A DNA stretch of 64,000 nucleotides from Gammaproteobacteria bacterium (GTDB lineage: Bacteria > Pseudomonadota > Gammaproteobacteria > Pseudomonadales > Pseudohongiellaceae), in the NCBI GenBank assembly GCA_030654835.1, contig JAURWS010000008.1, forward strand, positions 23,099 to 87,098, in the 5' to 3' direction. Shown piece after piece: positions 19,415-27,831 of the stretch. Position 1 is the first letter of the stretch. The number at the start of each line of letters is the position of its first letter. The position numbers were made by a program, and so were the translations under genes. Under the pieces are notes generated by a model. The model was not told the origin of the DNA, made no database searches, and saw nothing but the letters and a program-made list of their open reading frames with translations.

Positions 19415-19935
19415 GCGTCCAACTGGCAAGCGCGAGGCTTGTCCTTACCCCCTTTGTCGCTTCGGACATTTCCCCGCGCTACGTCGGCTGGTTAAATGCC
19501 CCTGAAGTGGTGCGCTACTCGAACCAGCGTTTCCGCCGGCACGATGTGCAAAGCTCCGAAGCCTACCTGCGCAGTTTCGACCGTGGTCCGAATCAGTTCT
19601 GGAGCGTCCGGCTCGCGGGAGATGGAGACATGATTGGCACGATGACCGCCTATCTCGCACCTCAGCATGGCACAGCAGACATCGGCTTGCTGATCGGAGA
19701 GCGCGGCATGTGGGGGCAGGGCTATGGTTACGAAGCTTGGCAGCGGCTGATGGATCACTTGTTTGACGTGCAGGCACTGCGCAAGATCACTGCCGGCGCG
19801 GCCTCGGGCAACCGGGGCATGATCAGGATCATGGAGCGGGCGGGCATGCACCACGAGGCGACACGCAGGCACCAAGAGATCTTTGATGGTGAACTGCAGG
19901 ACGTCGTTTATTTTGCGAAATTCAGAGCACCTTGA
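19411..19935 (+). CDS. GNAT N-acetyltransferase, RimJ/RimL-like, candidate PseH-type enzyme
   Basis: This is a 174-residue GNAT. It has ARLVLTPFVASDISPRYVGW, the acetyl-CoA loop region IGLLIGERGMWGQGYGYEAW (a G-x-G-x-G/A variant) and SGNRGMIRIMERAGM. The start is GTG 19411, overlapping the aminotransferase stop as GTGA. The frame is open upstream but inside that gene. GNATs of this kind N-acetylate 4-amino sugars in nonulosonate pathways (PseH), and no other PseH candidate exists in the Pse block. It could equally acetylate the amino sugar made by the adjoining aminotransferase. Confidence 0.78.
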   Translation: MSVQLASARLVLTPFVASDISPRYVGWLNAPEVVRYSNQRFRRHDVQSSEAYLRSFDRGPNQFWSVRLAGDGDMIGTMTAYLAPQHGTADIGLLIGERGMWGQGYGYEAWQRLMDHLFDVQALRKITAGAASGNRGMIRIMERAGMHHEATRRHQEIFDGELQDVVYFAKFRAP

Positions 19936-19939
19936 CCTG

Positions 19940-20833
19940 ATGCGGCCGCTCGCTGTGGCCTGCCACGATGCCGGGGCCGCCAACCTGATCGCGGCCTGGT
20001 TGCGTGGTTGGGTGGGAGAAATCCGACTCTGCATGACCGGGCCTGCCGCCGAGCTGTGGCGTCGCCAGGAACCCGGCGCGGAGTTGCTTTCCATCGCGCG
20101 TGCCCTGGATGGGGCAGCCACGCTATTGACCGGAACCGGCTGGGCCAGCGACTACGAGCACGAGGCCCGCAAGCGGGCGAAAAGCCTGGGCATCCACAGC
20201 ATTGCAGCGGTAGACCATTGGGCAAACTACCGTGAACGCTTTATTCGCCATGGGGAGCTGATTTTGCCGAACGAACTTTGGGTGGCGGATGCCTATGCGA
20301 TGGCCGAGGCGCAGCGATGCTTCCCCGGCATGCCGGTGCGTGAGCTACCCAACCTTTACCTTCGGGGTGTGGTCGACGAAGTGGTCGCCTTTGATCCTGT
20401 TGCGCCTGCCGAAAAGCCGACCCGCGTGCTCTACGTGCTGGAGCCCATCCGCCGCGACTGGGGCGCAGCGGAGCGGCAGGACACGCGATCGGGCGAACTG
20501 CAGGCTTTCGAATACTTCCTCGCTTACCTCGAAAGAGTCGGCGCGGCCGACGCGCACATCGTCTTGCGCCCGCACCCCTCCGATCCGGTCGACAAGTACG
20601 ATGACTGGCTGACCCGTTTCGCTGGTCTGGATCTCGCCATCGATGACGCGGCACCACTGGCGCGGCAGATCGCGTGGGCGGACTGGGTTGTCGGTTGCGA
20701 AAGCTTTGCCCTGGTGGCGGCTCTGGAGGCTGGCCGCGTTGTATTTTCTTCGCTGCCGCACTGGGCACCGCCGTGCGTCCTGCCGCACCGCGAGCTGCGC
20801 CACGTACGCAGGTTGCTGGGGCATGCTGCATGA
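19940..20833 (+). CDS. Unknown GT-B-like protein of the nonulosonate cassette
   Basis: This 297-residue protein is not assigned to a named family. It starts RPLAVACHDAGAANLIAAWL, has a middle segment AVDHWANYRERFIRHGELIL, and its second half reads LYVLEPIR, then IVLRPHPSD near 210, then VVGCESFALVAALEAG. This is the pattern of the C-terminal nucleotide-binding half of GT-B enzymes such as UDP-GlcNAc 2-epimerases and capsule transferases. It has no signal peptide or membrane helix. ATG 19940 follows the GNAT stop by 4 bases, and the 3' end overlaps the amidotransferase start as ATGA. A glycosyltransferase or nucleotide-sugar hydrolase acting on the cassette's product is possible. Confidence 0.6.
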   Translation: MRPLAVACHDAGAANLIAAWLRGWVGEIRLCMTGPAAELWRRQEPGAELLSIARALDGAATLLTGTGWASDYEHEARKRAKSLGIHSIAAVDHWANYRERFIRHGELILPNELWVADAYAMAEAQRCFPGMPVRELPNLYLRGVVDEVVAFDPVAPAEKPTRVLYVLEPIRRDWGAAERQDTRSGELQAFEYFLAYLERVGAADAHIVLRPHPSDPVDKYDDWLTRFAGLDLAIDDAAPLARQIAWADWVVGCESFALVAALEAGRVVFSSLPHWAPPCVLPHRELRHVRRLLGHAA

Positions 20834-21960
20834 GGTACTGCAGCCGTTGCCTCCAGCCGGACACCCGACCTAACGCGGTCTTCAACGACGCAGGCGTCTG
20901 CCCCGCGTGTAGCTACTTTGCGCAGCTGCAGCATGTGGACTGGCTCGAACGCTTCGAGATACTCAAGGATGTCCTCGCTCGCTTTCCGCGCCGCCCTGGC
21001 CAGTACTACGACTGCATTATCGGTGTCAGCGGCGGCAAGGACAGCACCCGCCAGGCGCTATGGATACGTGACAAGCTCGGCCTGCGCCCGTTACTGGCCT
21101 GCCTCAGCTATCCACCAGAACAGGTCAGCGAGCGCGGTGTCGACAATATCTCCAACCTGATTGAGTTGGGCTTCGATGTCGTGATCTCGGCCCCAGCCCC
21201 CGGCACCTGGAAGCGTCTGATGCGCGAGGCCTTCATGCGCTTTACGAATTGGGCCAAGTCGACCGAGTTGGCTCTGTTCAGCTCGGTGCCCCAACTAGCG
21301 ATCCGCTACGGCATACCGCTGATTCTGTGGGGTGAGAACCCGGGCTTGCAGCTGGGTGATATGAAAACCCTGGGTCGTACCGGCTACGACGGCAACAACC
21401 TGCGTTTCATGAATACCCTGGCTGGTGGCAGCCTCGACTGGATGGTGGATGCCGGCCTTGCGGAACGTGAACTCCTGGCGTACCGCTATCCTTCGCCCGA
21501 GGCCTTCGAGACGAGTGGCCTGCAAATCGTGTATCTGGGCTGGTTCCTCGGTGACTGGTCGCTGGTCAACAATGCTCTGTACGCGTGTACCAATGGCTTG
21601 GAAAAACGCGAGGACACTGTGGCCAATACGGGCGACCTTCACGGTGTCACCTCATTGGATGAGGACTGGGTCACCCTGAACCAGATGATCAAATACTACA
21701 AGTTCGGCTTTGGCCGGGTGACTGACTATGTGAACGAAGAGATTCGCCTCGGCCGCATGCGCCGGGAGCACGGCATTCTTCTCGTCGAGAACTATGACGA
21801 CGCCTGTGGTGATGGCTATATCGAGGACTTTTGCCGCTACATCGATATCACCGTCGAGCAGTTTTGGGAGAAAGTGCATGCCTCGGTCAACCGCGACCTG
21901 TTCGAGGTGTGTGCCGATGGTTCGATACGGCGCCGCTTCAAAGTGGGGGTGGGGTTGTGA
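20830..21960 (+). CDS. N-acetyl-sugar amidotransferase, PseA/WbpG family (intact PP-loop)
   Basis: This is a 376-residue ATP-dependent enzyme that turns an N-acetyl group into N-acetimidoyl (acetamidino) using ammonia from a partner glutaminase. An N-terminal zinc knuckle has Cys4, Cys7, Cys24 and Cys27, and the ATP-pyrophosphatase loop SGGKDS lies at 67-72 within YDCIIGVSGGKDSTRQA. LWGENPGLQLGDMKT and the C-terminal RLGRMRREHG are also family-like. PseA makes Pse5Ac7Am in Campylobacter and WbpG amidinates ManNAc3NAcA in P. aeruginosa. A HisH and a HisF-like gene follow directly, as in WbpG systems. The substrate here is probably a nonulosonic acid but is unproven. Confidence 0.88.
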   Translation: MRYCSRCLQPDTRPNAVFNDAGVCPACSYFAQLQHVDWLERFEILKDVLARFPRRPGQYYDCIIGVSGGKDSTRQALWIRDKLGLRPLLACLSYPPEQVSERGVDNISNLIELGFDVVISAPAPGTWKRLMREAFMRFTNWAKSTELALFSSVPQLAIRYGIPLILWGENPGLQLGDMKTLGRTGYDGNNLRFMNTLAGGSLDWMVDAGLAERELLAYRYPSPEAFETSGLQIVYLGWFLGDWSLVNNALYACTNGLEKREDTVANTGDLHGVTSLDEDWVTLNQMIKYYKFGFGRVTDYVNEEIRLGRMRREHGILLVENYDDACGDGYIEDFCRYIDITVEQFWEKVHASVNRDLFEVCADGSIRRRFKVGVGL

Positions 21961-22568
21961 GCAAGTTGTCGGTCGGTATTGTGAATTACGGCGTGGGCAA
22001 CCTCACCTCGGTCAGACACTGTCTGCAGGATCTGGATTTTCGCTGCCGCGTCAGTGACGATACCGCCGTGCTCGCAGGCTGCGATTTGCTTCTCCTTCCC
22101 GGTGTTGGCGCTTTTCCGCTCGCCATGAAGGCTTTGCAGGTTCGCGGCCTGGACCGCTTTCTGATCGAGCAGTCGGCAGAGGGGCGTCCACTTCTTGGGA
22201 TCTGTTTGGGAATGCAGCTTCTGACAGACGCGTCCCACGAGGGGGGGCTCACCCGAGGCCTGGGGCTCATCCCCGGCGAAGTGGTCTCGCTTGGCCAGGG
22301 GCGCTGGCACATCGGATGGAACACCGTGGAAAAGGTCTCGGCCAGCCCGCTGTTCGACCTGGATGGCAGCGAAAGTTTCTATTTCAACCATTCCTACGTC
22401 TACTGCGGCGCGGACGAATACCAGCTGTGTCGCACCGCCTTCGACGGCGACTTTGCATCCGTGATTGGCTCGGGTAAAACGGTAGGCATGCAGTTCCACC
22501 CCGAGAAAAGTCAACTCTCCGGCCACCGGCTGCTGCAGCAGATCGTGCGGAGGCTGTGCGATGCTTAA
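21957..22568 (+). CDS. hisH: HisH-like glutamine amidotransferase subunit 1
   Basis: This is a 203-residue class I glutaminase. The triad is complete: the nucleophile Cys83 in LGICLGMQLL, and His181 and Glu183 in GMQFHPEKS. It should hydrolyse glutamine and pass ammonia to a partner. It lies between the PseA/WbpG-type gene and a HisF-like gene and away from any his operon, so the ammonia is more likely destined for sugar amidination than for imidazole glycerol phosphate. The GTG start at 21957 overlaps the upstream stop as GTGA. A longer open frame upstream lies inside the amidotransferase gene. It overlaps the next gene by 8 bases. Confidence 0.9.
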   Translation: MSKLSVGIVNYGVGNLTSVRHCLQDLDFRCRVSDDTAVLAGCDLLLLPGVGAFPLAMKALQVRGLDRFLIEQSAEGRPLLGICLGMQLLTDASHEGGLTRGLGLIPGEVVSLGQGRWHIGWNTVEKVSASPLFDLDGSESFYFNHSYVYCGADEYQLCRTAFDGDFASVIGSGKTVGMQFHPEKSQLSGHRLLQQIVRRLCDA

Positions 22569-23328
22569 AAAGCGCCTGATTGGTGTTATTACCGTGAAGG
22601 CGGGCGTCGCTGTGCAATCCTTTGGTTATAGCCGCTACTTGCCCTTGGGCAGTCCGGAATGCCTTGCAGAAAACCTGGATCGCTGGGGCGTCGACGAAAT
22701 TTTGGTGCTGTGCATAGACCGAAGCCGCAGTGGCCACGGGCCCGATCTCGCGTTACTCCGGAGACTCGGTGCACTGGGGCTGTCCACACCGCTGAGCTAC
22801 GGCGGCGGCGTGCATACCGTCGCAGAGGCTGCGCAGGCGATTCAGGCGGGCGCCGAACGACTTTGCCTGGATGCGGTGCTGCATGCCGACCCTGGCGCCG
22901 TGCGCGACATGGCCGCGCTGCTCGGTTCACAGGCGCTGGTGGCGGCGTTGCCCATGGCCATGCGCAACGGCGAGGCATGGCACTACGCCTACCTGCAGGG
23001 CAGCCTGCTGCGCCACACGGAGGAGACCAATCGGCTTTTCGACGACGGTACGGTCTCGGAGGCCCTGCTTATCGACGCAGTCCACGAAGGGCAGCGTAAC
23101 GCCTTCGATGCGGAGTTGGTGCGGCGCTTCCCGCGTCCGGCAACCCCGCTGATCGTGTTCGGCGGTATCAGCGAACCCGCCCAGATCGGGACACTGCTGG
23201 CGCAGTCGGAGGTTGTTGCCGTCGCTGTCGGCAATTCACTCAACTATTCGGAACACGCTGTGCAGAATCTCAAGCAACAGGTGCAGTCTCCTTCGCTACG
23301 ACCGGCGATCTACATGGGGGGGCGCTGA
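22561..23328 (+). CDS. HisF-like protein lacking all three catalytic-site aspartates
   Basis: This 255-residue TIM-barrel protein aligns with HisF from its first residue (MLKKRLIGVITVKAG against the HisF MLAKRIIACLDVKDG). By hand alignment HisF Asp11 is Thr11, Asp130 is Pro131 (LPMAMRNG in place of IDAKRVDG) and Asp176 is Val174 (DAVHEG in place of SIDRDG). The phosphate-site glycines in SYGGGVHT and FGGIS are kept. It therefore cannot be an ordinary imidazole glycerol phosphate synthase subunit, and probably acts as a HisH activator or ammonia conduit. The second HisF-like gene (46378) keeps Asp130 and Asp175. A TGATG overlap joins it to the next gene. Confidence 0.8.
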   Translation: MLKKRLIGVITVKAGVAVQSFGYSRYLPLGSPECLAENLDRWGVDEILVLCIDRSRSGHGPDLALLRRLGALGLSTPLSYGGGVHTVAEAAQAIQAGAERLCLDAVLHADPGAVRDMAALLGSQALVAALPMAMRNGEAWHYAYLQGSLLRHTEETNRLFDDGTVSEALLIDAVHEGQRNAFDAELVRRFPRPATPLIVFGGISEPAQIGTLLAQSEVVAVAVGNSLNYSEHAVQNLKQQVQSPSLRPAIYMGGR

Positions 23329-24584
23329 TGTCCTTCGTGTCCGCCGTCGCACCGCAAGCCTGCAAGCGCTGCCTCTACACCACCGACCATCCACTCGGAC
23401 TAACGCTTGACGCGGAGGGTATCTGCTCTGGCTGCCGTATCCATGAAGAAAAGGACACGCTGGACTGGGAGCTGCGCTGGCGGCGCCTGGAAGAACTGGT
23501 GCAGCCGCACCGCAGCCGCGCCGGAAACTACGACTGCATCGTGCCTGTCTCTGGTGCCAATGACTCGTACTTCATCGTCCACACGGTCAAGGAGCGGCTC
23601 GGTCTGAATCCGCTGCTCGTGACTTACAACAAGTATTTCAATACGCCGCTCGGCATCCGTAATCTGGCTAACCTGCGCATCCGCTTTAATTGCGACATCC
23701 TTGTCCAGAACGTAAACCCAGTGTCGGTACGCGCCATTACGCGCGCCAGTTTGCGGCAGTTCGGCAGCATCTATTGGCCGTGCATCGCCGGGCAGACCGT
23801 ATTCCCGGTGCAGACGGCGGTGCGATACCGGATCCCGCTGATTGTGTGGGGGGCCCACCAGGGCTTGGAGCAGGTCGGCATGTTTTCGCACGAACATGAA
23901 GTGCAGATGACCCGTCGCTATCGCAAAGATCACGATCTGATGGGGCACGAGGCGGACGACCTTCTTGGCATATTCGATACCCTGCGCGAAGACCATATCT
24001 GGCAGTATCGTTATCCAGACGACCAAGAATTGCACGCTGCTGGTGTGACCGGCATCTATCTCGGCAACTACGTTCGCTGGGATCCGAAGGCTCAGCACGA
24101 GCAAATGATGAAGCTGTACGATTACCGGACAGCATCCAGTTCGCGCACCTTCGACTGCTACGACCACGTCGACTGCTACAACTTCATCGATCTACACGAC
24201 CAGATCAAGCTGTACAAACATGGGTATTCGAAAGTCACAGACCATGCATGTCGCGAGATACGGCATGGTCGCTTGACGCGAGTACAGGGATTGGCGCTGG
24301 TACGGAAATACGAGCATGCGTCGCCTCGCTTTGCTGGGCTGTTCCAGGAATGGCTGGGCGTGACCGCATCGTCCTTGCAGTTCCTGCTGGATCAGCACCG
24401 CAACCCGCGTTGCTGGGACGCGGCCGAGCCAGGGCAGTGGGTATTCAGGGGCGCAAGTACCCGCGAGCCCGGTGCCGAAACCGACGCGGCCCCGGCCATT
24501 CCCGCGCGCGCGCATTTCCAGGCTACGGATCCTTGGCCGACGGATAACGCGAAATACATCGTCATCGGCAAGGGCTACCCATAG
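23328..24584 (+). CDS. PseA/WbpG-like amidotransferase paralogue with altered PP-loop
   Basis: This 418-residue protein clearly belongs to the N-acetyl-sugar amidotransferase family: a zinc knuckle with Cys12, Cys15, Cys33 and Cys36, the segment YDCIVPVSGANDSYFIV, and LIVWGAHQGLEQVGMFSHE. The ATP-binding SGGxDS is SGANDS at 75-80, losing the second glycine of the PP-loop. The frame is otherwise unbroken and conserved regions continue to the end, so decay by frameshift is not seen. The last 60 residues are an extra tail rich in Ala, Pro and Glu. It directly follows the HisF-like gene, so it may pair with the intact enzyme at 20830 or have changed chemistry. Confidence 0.78.
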   Translation: MSFVSAVAPQACKRCLYTTDHPLGLTLDAEGICSGCRIHEEKDTLDWELRWRRLEELVQPHRSRAGNYDCIVPVSGANDSYFIVHTVKERLGLNPLLVTYNKYFNTPLGIRNLANLRIRFNCDILVQNVNPVSVRAITRASLRQFGSIYWPCIAGQTVFPVQTAVRYRIPLIVWGAHQGLEQVGMFSHEHEVQMTRRYRKDHDLMGHEADDLLGIFDTLREDHIWQYRYPDDQELHAAGVTGIYLGNYVRWDPKAQHEQMMKLYDYRTASSSRTFDCYDHVDCYNFIDLHDQIKLYKHGYSKVTDHACREIRHGRLTRVQGLALVRKYEHASPRFAGLFQEWLGVTASSLQFLLDQHRNPRCWDAAEPGQWVFRGASTREPGAETDAAPAIPARAHFQATDPWPTDNAKYIVIGKGYP

Positions 24585-24602
24585 CCGCGCATGGAGCAGG
24601 AC

Positions 24603-25868
24603 ATGGCATTCCTCAAGACAGACCTCACCATCATCTATTGCGACTCCCGGCGCAGGGATTCGACCGTAGCAATCCTGCTGCAGGAGTTGTTGAAGAAGCG
24701 GGGGCAGCTCAGCTTCGTGGCGTCGCGGCGAAACTTCTCCAAGATACTCAAGCTCTCCACGCCGGTCAATATCGTCATGATCGGACAGATCAATATCGTC
24801 TACGACCTCGTCTACGACAACAAGACGTTAAAAACCCGCTTCAGGGATACGAATATTTACTTCTATCCGTCCGAAGGGTATGCAACCGACAACGAATACC
24901 ACATGATGTACCCGGAGCGCTTTAACTACCGGGATACGAAAAAAATCTTCTTCTGGGGGCGCGAAAGCCTGGAATGGGTTCGTCGTCATCTCGATGTTGC
25001 GCCGGAGACGCTGGATAACACGGGCTATCCCCGCACCCGCATGGCCCGTGTTTACGCTGCCCTGCGCGGCGACAGGAAAGTCCGCAAGATCGGCATCGTC
25101 GGTCGCTTCGCGATGCTCAACGATCTCTACGGCGTGCTGCCCATGGAGTACATCGTCACCGAATTCGCTCTTGCCAAGGAGAAATACAAAGGTGCGATGC
25201 TGTCGCGTCTGCACGTGGAATCCGAGACTGTCCTCACCATCTTGCGCGCGGTGGACTTCATCATGAAGAACACCGACTACAGCATCAGCATGCGACCGCA
25301 CCCGAACGAGGATCCCGCGTCGTATGCAGGGCTGAAGAAGCTCTACGGTGACCGTTTTGAAGTCAGCGACGAGGTTGATGTCGCCGACTGGCTGTCCGGC
25401 TGCACCAAGGTCATGGGGCTGGCGTCCTCCACCTACATTGATGCCAGCCTGATCGACGTGCCAGTCATCTGTCTCGACCGGGTCAGCGGCGTGGTCGACC
25501 AGACCATGGCTTACGAGCCCGCACTTAAGCTGATCTACGAGACGGCGTACTTACCCGCCGATTTCGACGAATTGACTACTTTGCTCACCGACGATATTGA
25601 GCCCAAACGCAGCTCGGTGTTTTCTGCCTTGATGAAGAGCAACTTCACCGGCGAGCACGCTGACCCGATCAAGCATGTCGCCGAATCGATTGTTCATATT
25701 CAATCGCGGCTCAGTACTGCGCTGGTCAAGCTCGCCATCGAGACAGCCGACCGGCTGCTGGTGACACGCGACCGCTTGCGCAAGAACACCGCCCTGGACT
25801 TCGAATACAGCGCAACGTTCCATGGCCGCAACAAGGCCTTCATACAAAGGTACCTTGATGGTGAATAA
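24603..25868 (+). CDS. Surface carbohydrate biosynthesis protein, GT-B-like
   Basis: This is a 421-residue soluble protein. It opens with LTIIYCDSRRRDSTVAILLQ, and its C-terminal half has YSISMRPHPNEDP, then a VSDEVDVADWLSGCTKVMGLASSTYIDASLIDVPVIC stretch. That is a nucleotide-sugar-binding pattern shared with capsule transferases, CDP-glycerol transferases and NeuC-like folds. I recognise it as the family usually labelled surface carbohydrate biosynthesis protein, whose reaction is not established. ATG 24603 has GGAG six bases before it, while ATG 24591 has none. It follows the amidination cassette, so transfer of a modified nonulosonic acid is plausible. Confidence 0.65.
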   Translation: MAFLKTDLTIIYCDSRRRDSTVAILLQELLKKRGQLSFVASRRNFSKILKLSTPVNIVMIGQINIVYDLVYDNKTLKTRFRDTNIYFYPSEGYATDNEYHMMYPERFNYRDTKKIFFWGRESLEWVRRHLDVAPETLDNTGYPRTRMARVYAALRGDRKVRKIGIVGRFAMLNDLYGVLPMEYIVTEFALAKEKYKGAMLSRLHVESETVLTILRAVDFIMKNTDYSISMRPHPNEDPASYAGLKKLYGDRFEVSDEVDVADWLSGCTKVMGLASSTYIDASLIDVPVICLDRVSGVVDQTMAYEPALKLIYETAYLPADFDELTTLLTDDIEPKRSSVFSALMKSNFTGEHADPIKHVAESIVHIQSRLSTALVKLAIETADRLLVTRDRLRKNTALDFEYSATFHGRNKAFIQRYLDGE

Positions 25869-27831
25869 AAACCATGATTCGGTCATCACCGGACTGCGTG
25901 CCTATTCCATCGCGGCAGTTTTACTGTTCCATTTTTTCCACGAGCAACTTCCGTGGCTGGCAGGCTACAAAGGTGTGGATGTCTTCTTCGTCATCTCCGG
26001 CTACCTGATCATCGGGCACATCAGCCAGGCAACTGCGGAGGGGCGTTTCAGCCTGCCGCTGTTCTACGCCAAGCGTATCGTCCGCCTGTTTCCTGCGCTA
26101 CTGATCATGCTGACTGTCGTGCTTGCGGTTGGCTATGTTCTTCTCCTGTCCGAGGAATACCGGTCGCTCGCCAAATATGCCTTCGGCTCAATCTTCTTCT
26201 TCACCAACATTATTTCCTGGCTGGAGATCAACTACTTCGATGCCAACGCGGAGCTGAAGCCTCTGATTCACATGTGGTCTCTGGGAGTGGAGGAGCAGTT
26301 CTATGTCGCGTTCCCCTTGGTGGCCATCGTCGTGGCGAGTTTCCGGTGGCGCATCGCGACCTGTCTGGGGATCCTGACGGTGCTTAGCATGCTGCTCTGT
26401 CTTGTTCTGTCGACAGTTATGCCGGCAGCCACCTTCTACCTGTTGCCAACGCGCTTCTGGGAAATCGGCATTGGCGGTCTGATTGCCATCGCAGCGCGCG
26501 GCGATGGCACAGTGTTTGGTGAGCTGCGCAAGCACCTCAAGTACAACATTGAGATCGGTTTGGGGCTGATCATGGTCAGCATGCTGTTCCAGATTCAAGG
26601 CTTTTACTTCTTCGATATTGTGCTGGCGGTTCTCGGTGCCGCGTGCATTTTGCTTGACACCAGCGGCACTCGCCTCGGTCGCAGGCTGCTCGACAACTCG
26701 CCGGCGAACGTACTTGGGCTGATTAGCTACCCCTTCTACATCTTCCACTTTCCTGTATTGGCGGCCTACGCCATCACTGGTCATGCCTTTCCCATGGCCG
26801 ACCGGTTGGCGGTGCTCTGTGCACTGGGCCTGCTGGCCTACCTCACCTACCGCTATGTGGAGGCGCCCTTTGCACGTGCACCACGGCGTGCGCTGGCCGT
26901 TCTCGGTCTCGGGTCGCTCGCGGTTAGCATCGCTGCGGCCTATGTCTACTCGCAGGCTGGCCTGCCCGACAGGATGGCCGGAAATGGTGCATACAATCAG
27001 GACGTTGGCGGCTTTCATGAGTACAAGAAGAAATTCACGTCCTGCACCTTCGTTGCCGACGCCAACTGCCTGACCTCGCAGCCTGCTGGCGCACCGGATC
27101 CTGCGATCGCTGTGCTGGGCGATTCGCACGCTGATCATTCCTTCCCCGGTATCGCCGACGCTTTTGGCGACCGCAACGTGCTGTTCTTTGGCGTTCCCTC
27201 ATGCCCGCCGCTGCGAGGTATTCTTTCCTACGACTACGGCGACAAACTACGCTGTACGCGCATGAACGATTCCGTGTCTACCTATGTTGCCGGCCACCCC
27301 GAGATCGAGGTTGTGATCCTGGCCTTTGCCATGCCCTTTTATTACACGGATAAGGGCATGGCCTACCAGCACCTTGGGCCCAACGAGCCCGTGCTGTGGA
27401 ACATTGGTGCCGTGGAGCCGCAGCCCACCCGGTTTGCAGCGATCACTACCAGACTCGGTACCACGGTGGACTTCTATCTTAAGGCCGGCAAGCAGGTGGT
27501 ACTCATGCTGGATGTGCCTGAATTGCCCTTCATGCCTGCGCATTGCATAGAGCGAGGGAACTTGCTGCAACAGCTCAATTGCACGGTGCCCCGCGAAACC
27601 TATCTTGAGCGTCAGCGCAGCATGCGTGAATTTGTGCAAGCCGAGCTATCGGGTCGGCAAGGCTTCCGGGTGTATGACCCTATCGGAGTCTTCTGTGACG
27701 ATGAGGTGTGCCGCATGCGCAAGGATGGCCGCTTCCTTTATCGCGATAGCAATCACCTTTCCATTCATGGATCCCGTCTTGTCGCAGACGATCTGCGTCG
27801 TTTCATCGAAAGTCGTGGCGTGAAACCATGA
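25858..27831 (+). CDS. OafA-type membrane acyltransferase fused to an SGNH domain
   Basis: This is a 657-residue protein. An acyltransferase-3 membrane domain of about ten helices (roughly 8-340, with GLRAYSIAAVLLFHFF, YKGVDVFFVISGYLI and HMWSLGVEEQFY) is followed by a periplasmic SGNH esterase-like domain. Its Ser motif GDSHADHS is near 421 and the DxxH motif DSNHLSIHG near 630. The family O-acetylates O-antigen or peptidoglycan sugars at the membrane. All catalytic motifs are present. ATG 25858 has AAAGG seven bases upstream and overlaps the previous gene by 11 bases. It overlaps the next gene as ATGA. Confidence 0.9.
   Translation: MVNKNHDSVITGLRAYSIAAVLLFHFFHEQLPWLAGYKGVDVFFVISGYLIIGHISQATAEGRFSLPLFYAKRIVRLFPALLIMLTVVLAVGYVLLLSEEYRSLAKYAFGSIFFFTNIISWLEINYFDANAELKPLIHMWSLGVEEQFYVAFPLVAIVVASFRWRIATCLGILTVLSMLLCLVLSTVMPAATFYLLPTRFWEIGIGGLIAIAARGDGTVFGELRKHLKYNIEIGLGLIMVSMLFQIQGFYFFDIVLAVLGAACILLDTSGTRLGRRLLDNSPANVLGLISYPFYIFHFPVLAAYAITGHAFPMADRLAVLCALGLLAYLTYRYVEAPFARAPRRALAVLGLGSLAVSIAAAYVYSQAGLPDRMAGNGAYNQDVGGFHEYKKKFTSCTFVADANCLTSQPAGAPDPAIAVLGDSHADHSFPGIADAFGDRNVLFFGVPSCPPLRGILSYDYGDKLRCTRMNDSVSTYVAGHPEIEVVILAFAMPFYYTDKGMAYQHLGPNEPVLWNIGAVEPQPTRFAAITTRLGTTVDFYLKAGKQVVLMLDVPELPFMPAHCIERGNLLQQLNCTVPRETYLERQRSMREFVQAELSGRQGFRVYDPIGVFCDDEVCRMRKDGRFLYRDSNHLSIHGSRLVADDLRRFIESRGVKP

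Noticed and set aside
21957..23328. A histidine-biosynthesis hisHF operon fragment
   Set aside because: There are no other his genes nearby, the HisF-like protein lacks its catalytic aspartates, and the neighbours are sugar amidotransferases.
23328..24584. Second amidotransferase as a frameshifted pseudogene
   Set aside because: The frame is continuous for 418 codons with zinc cysteines and core motifs conserved to the end. Only the PP-loop is altered.
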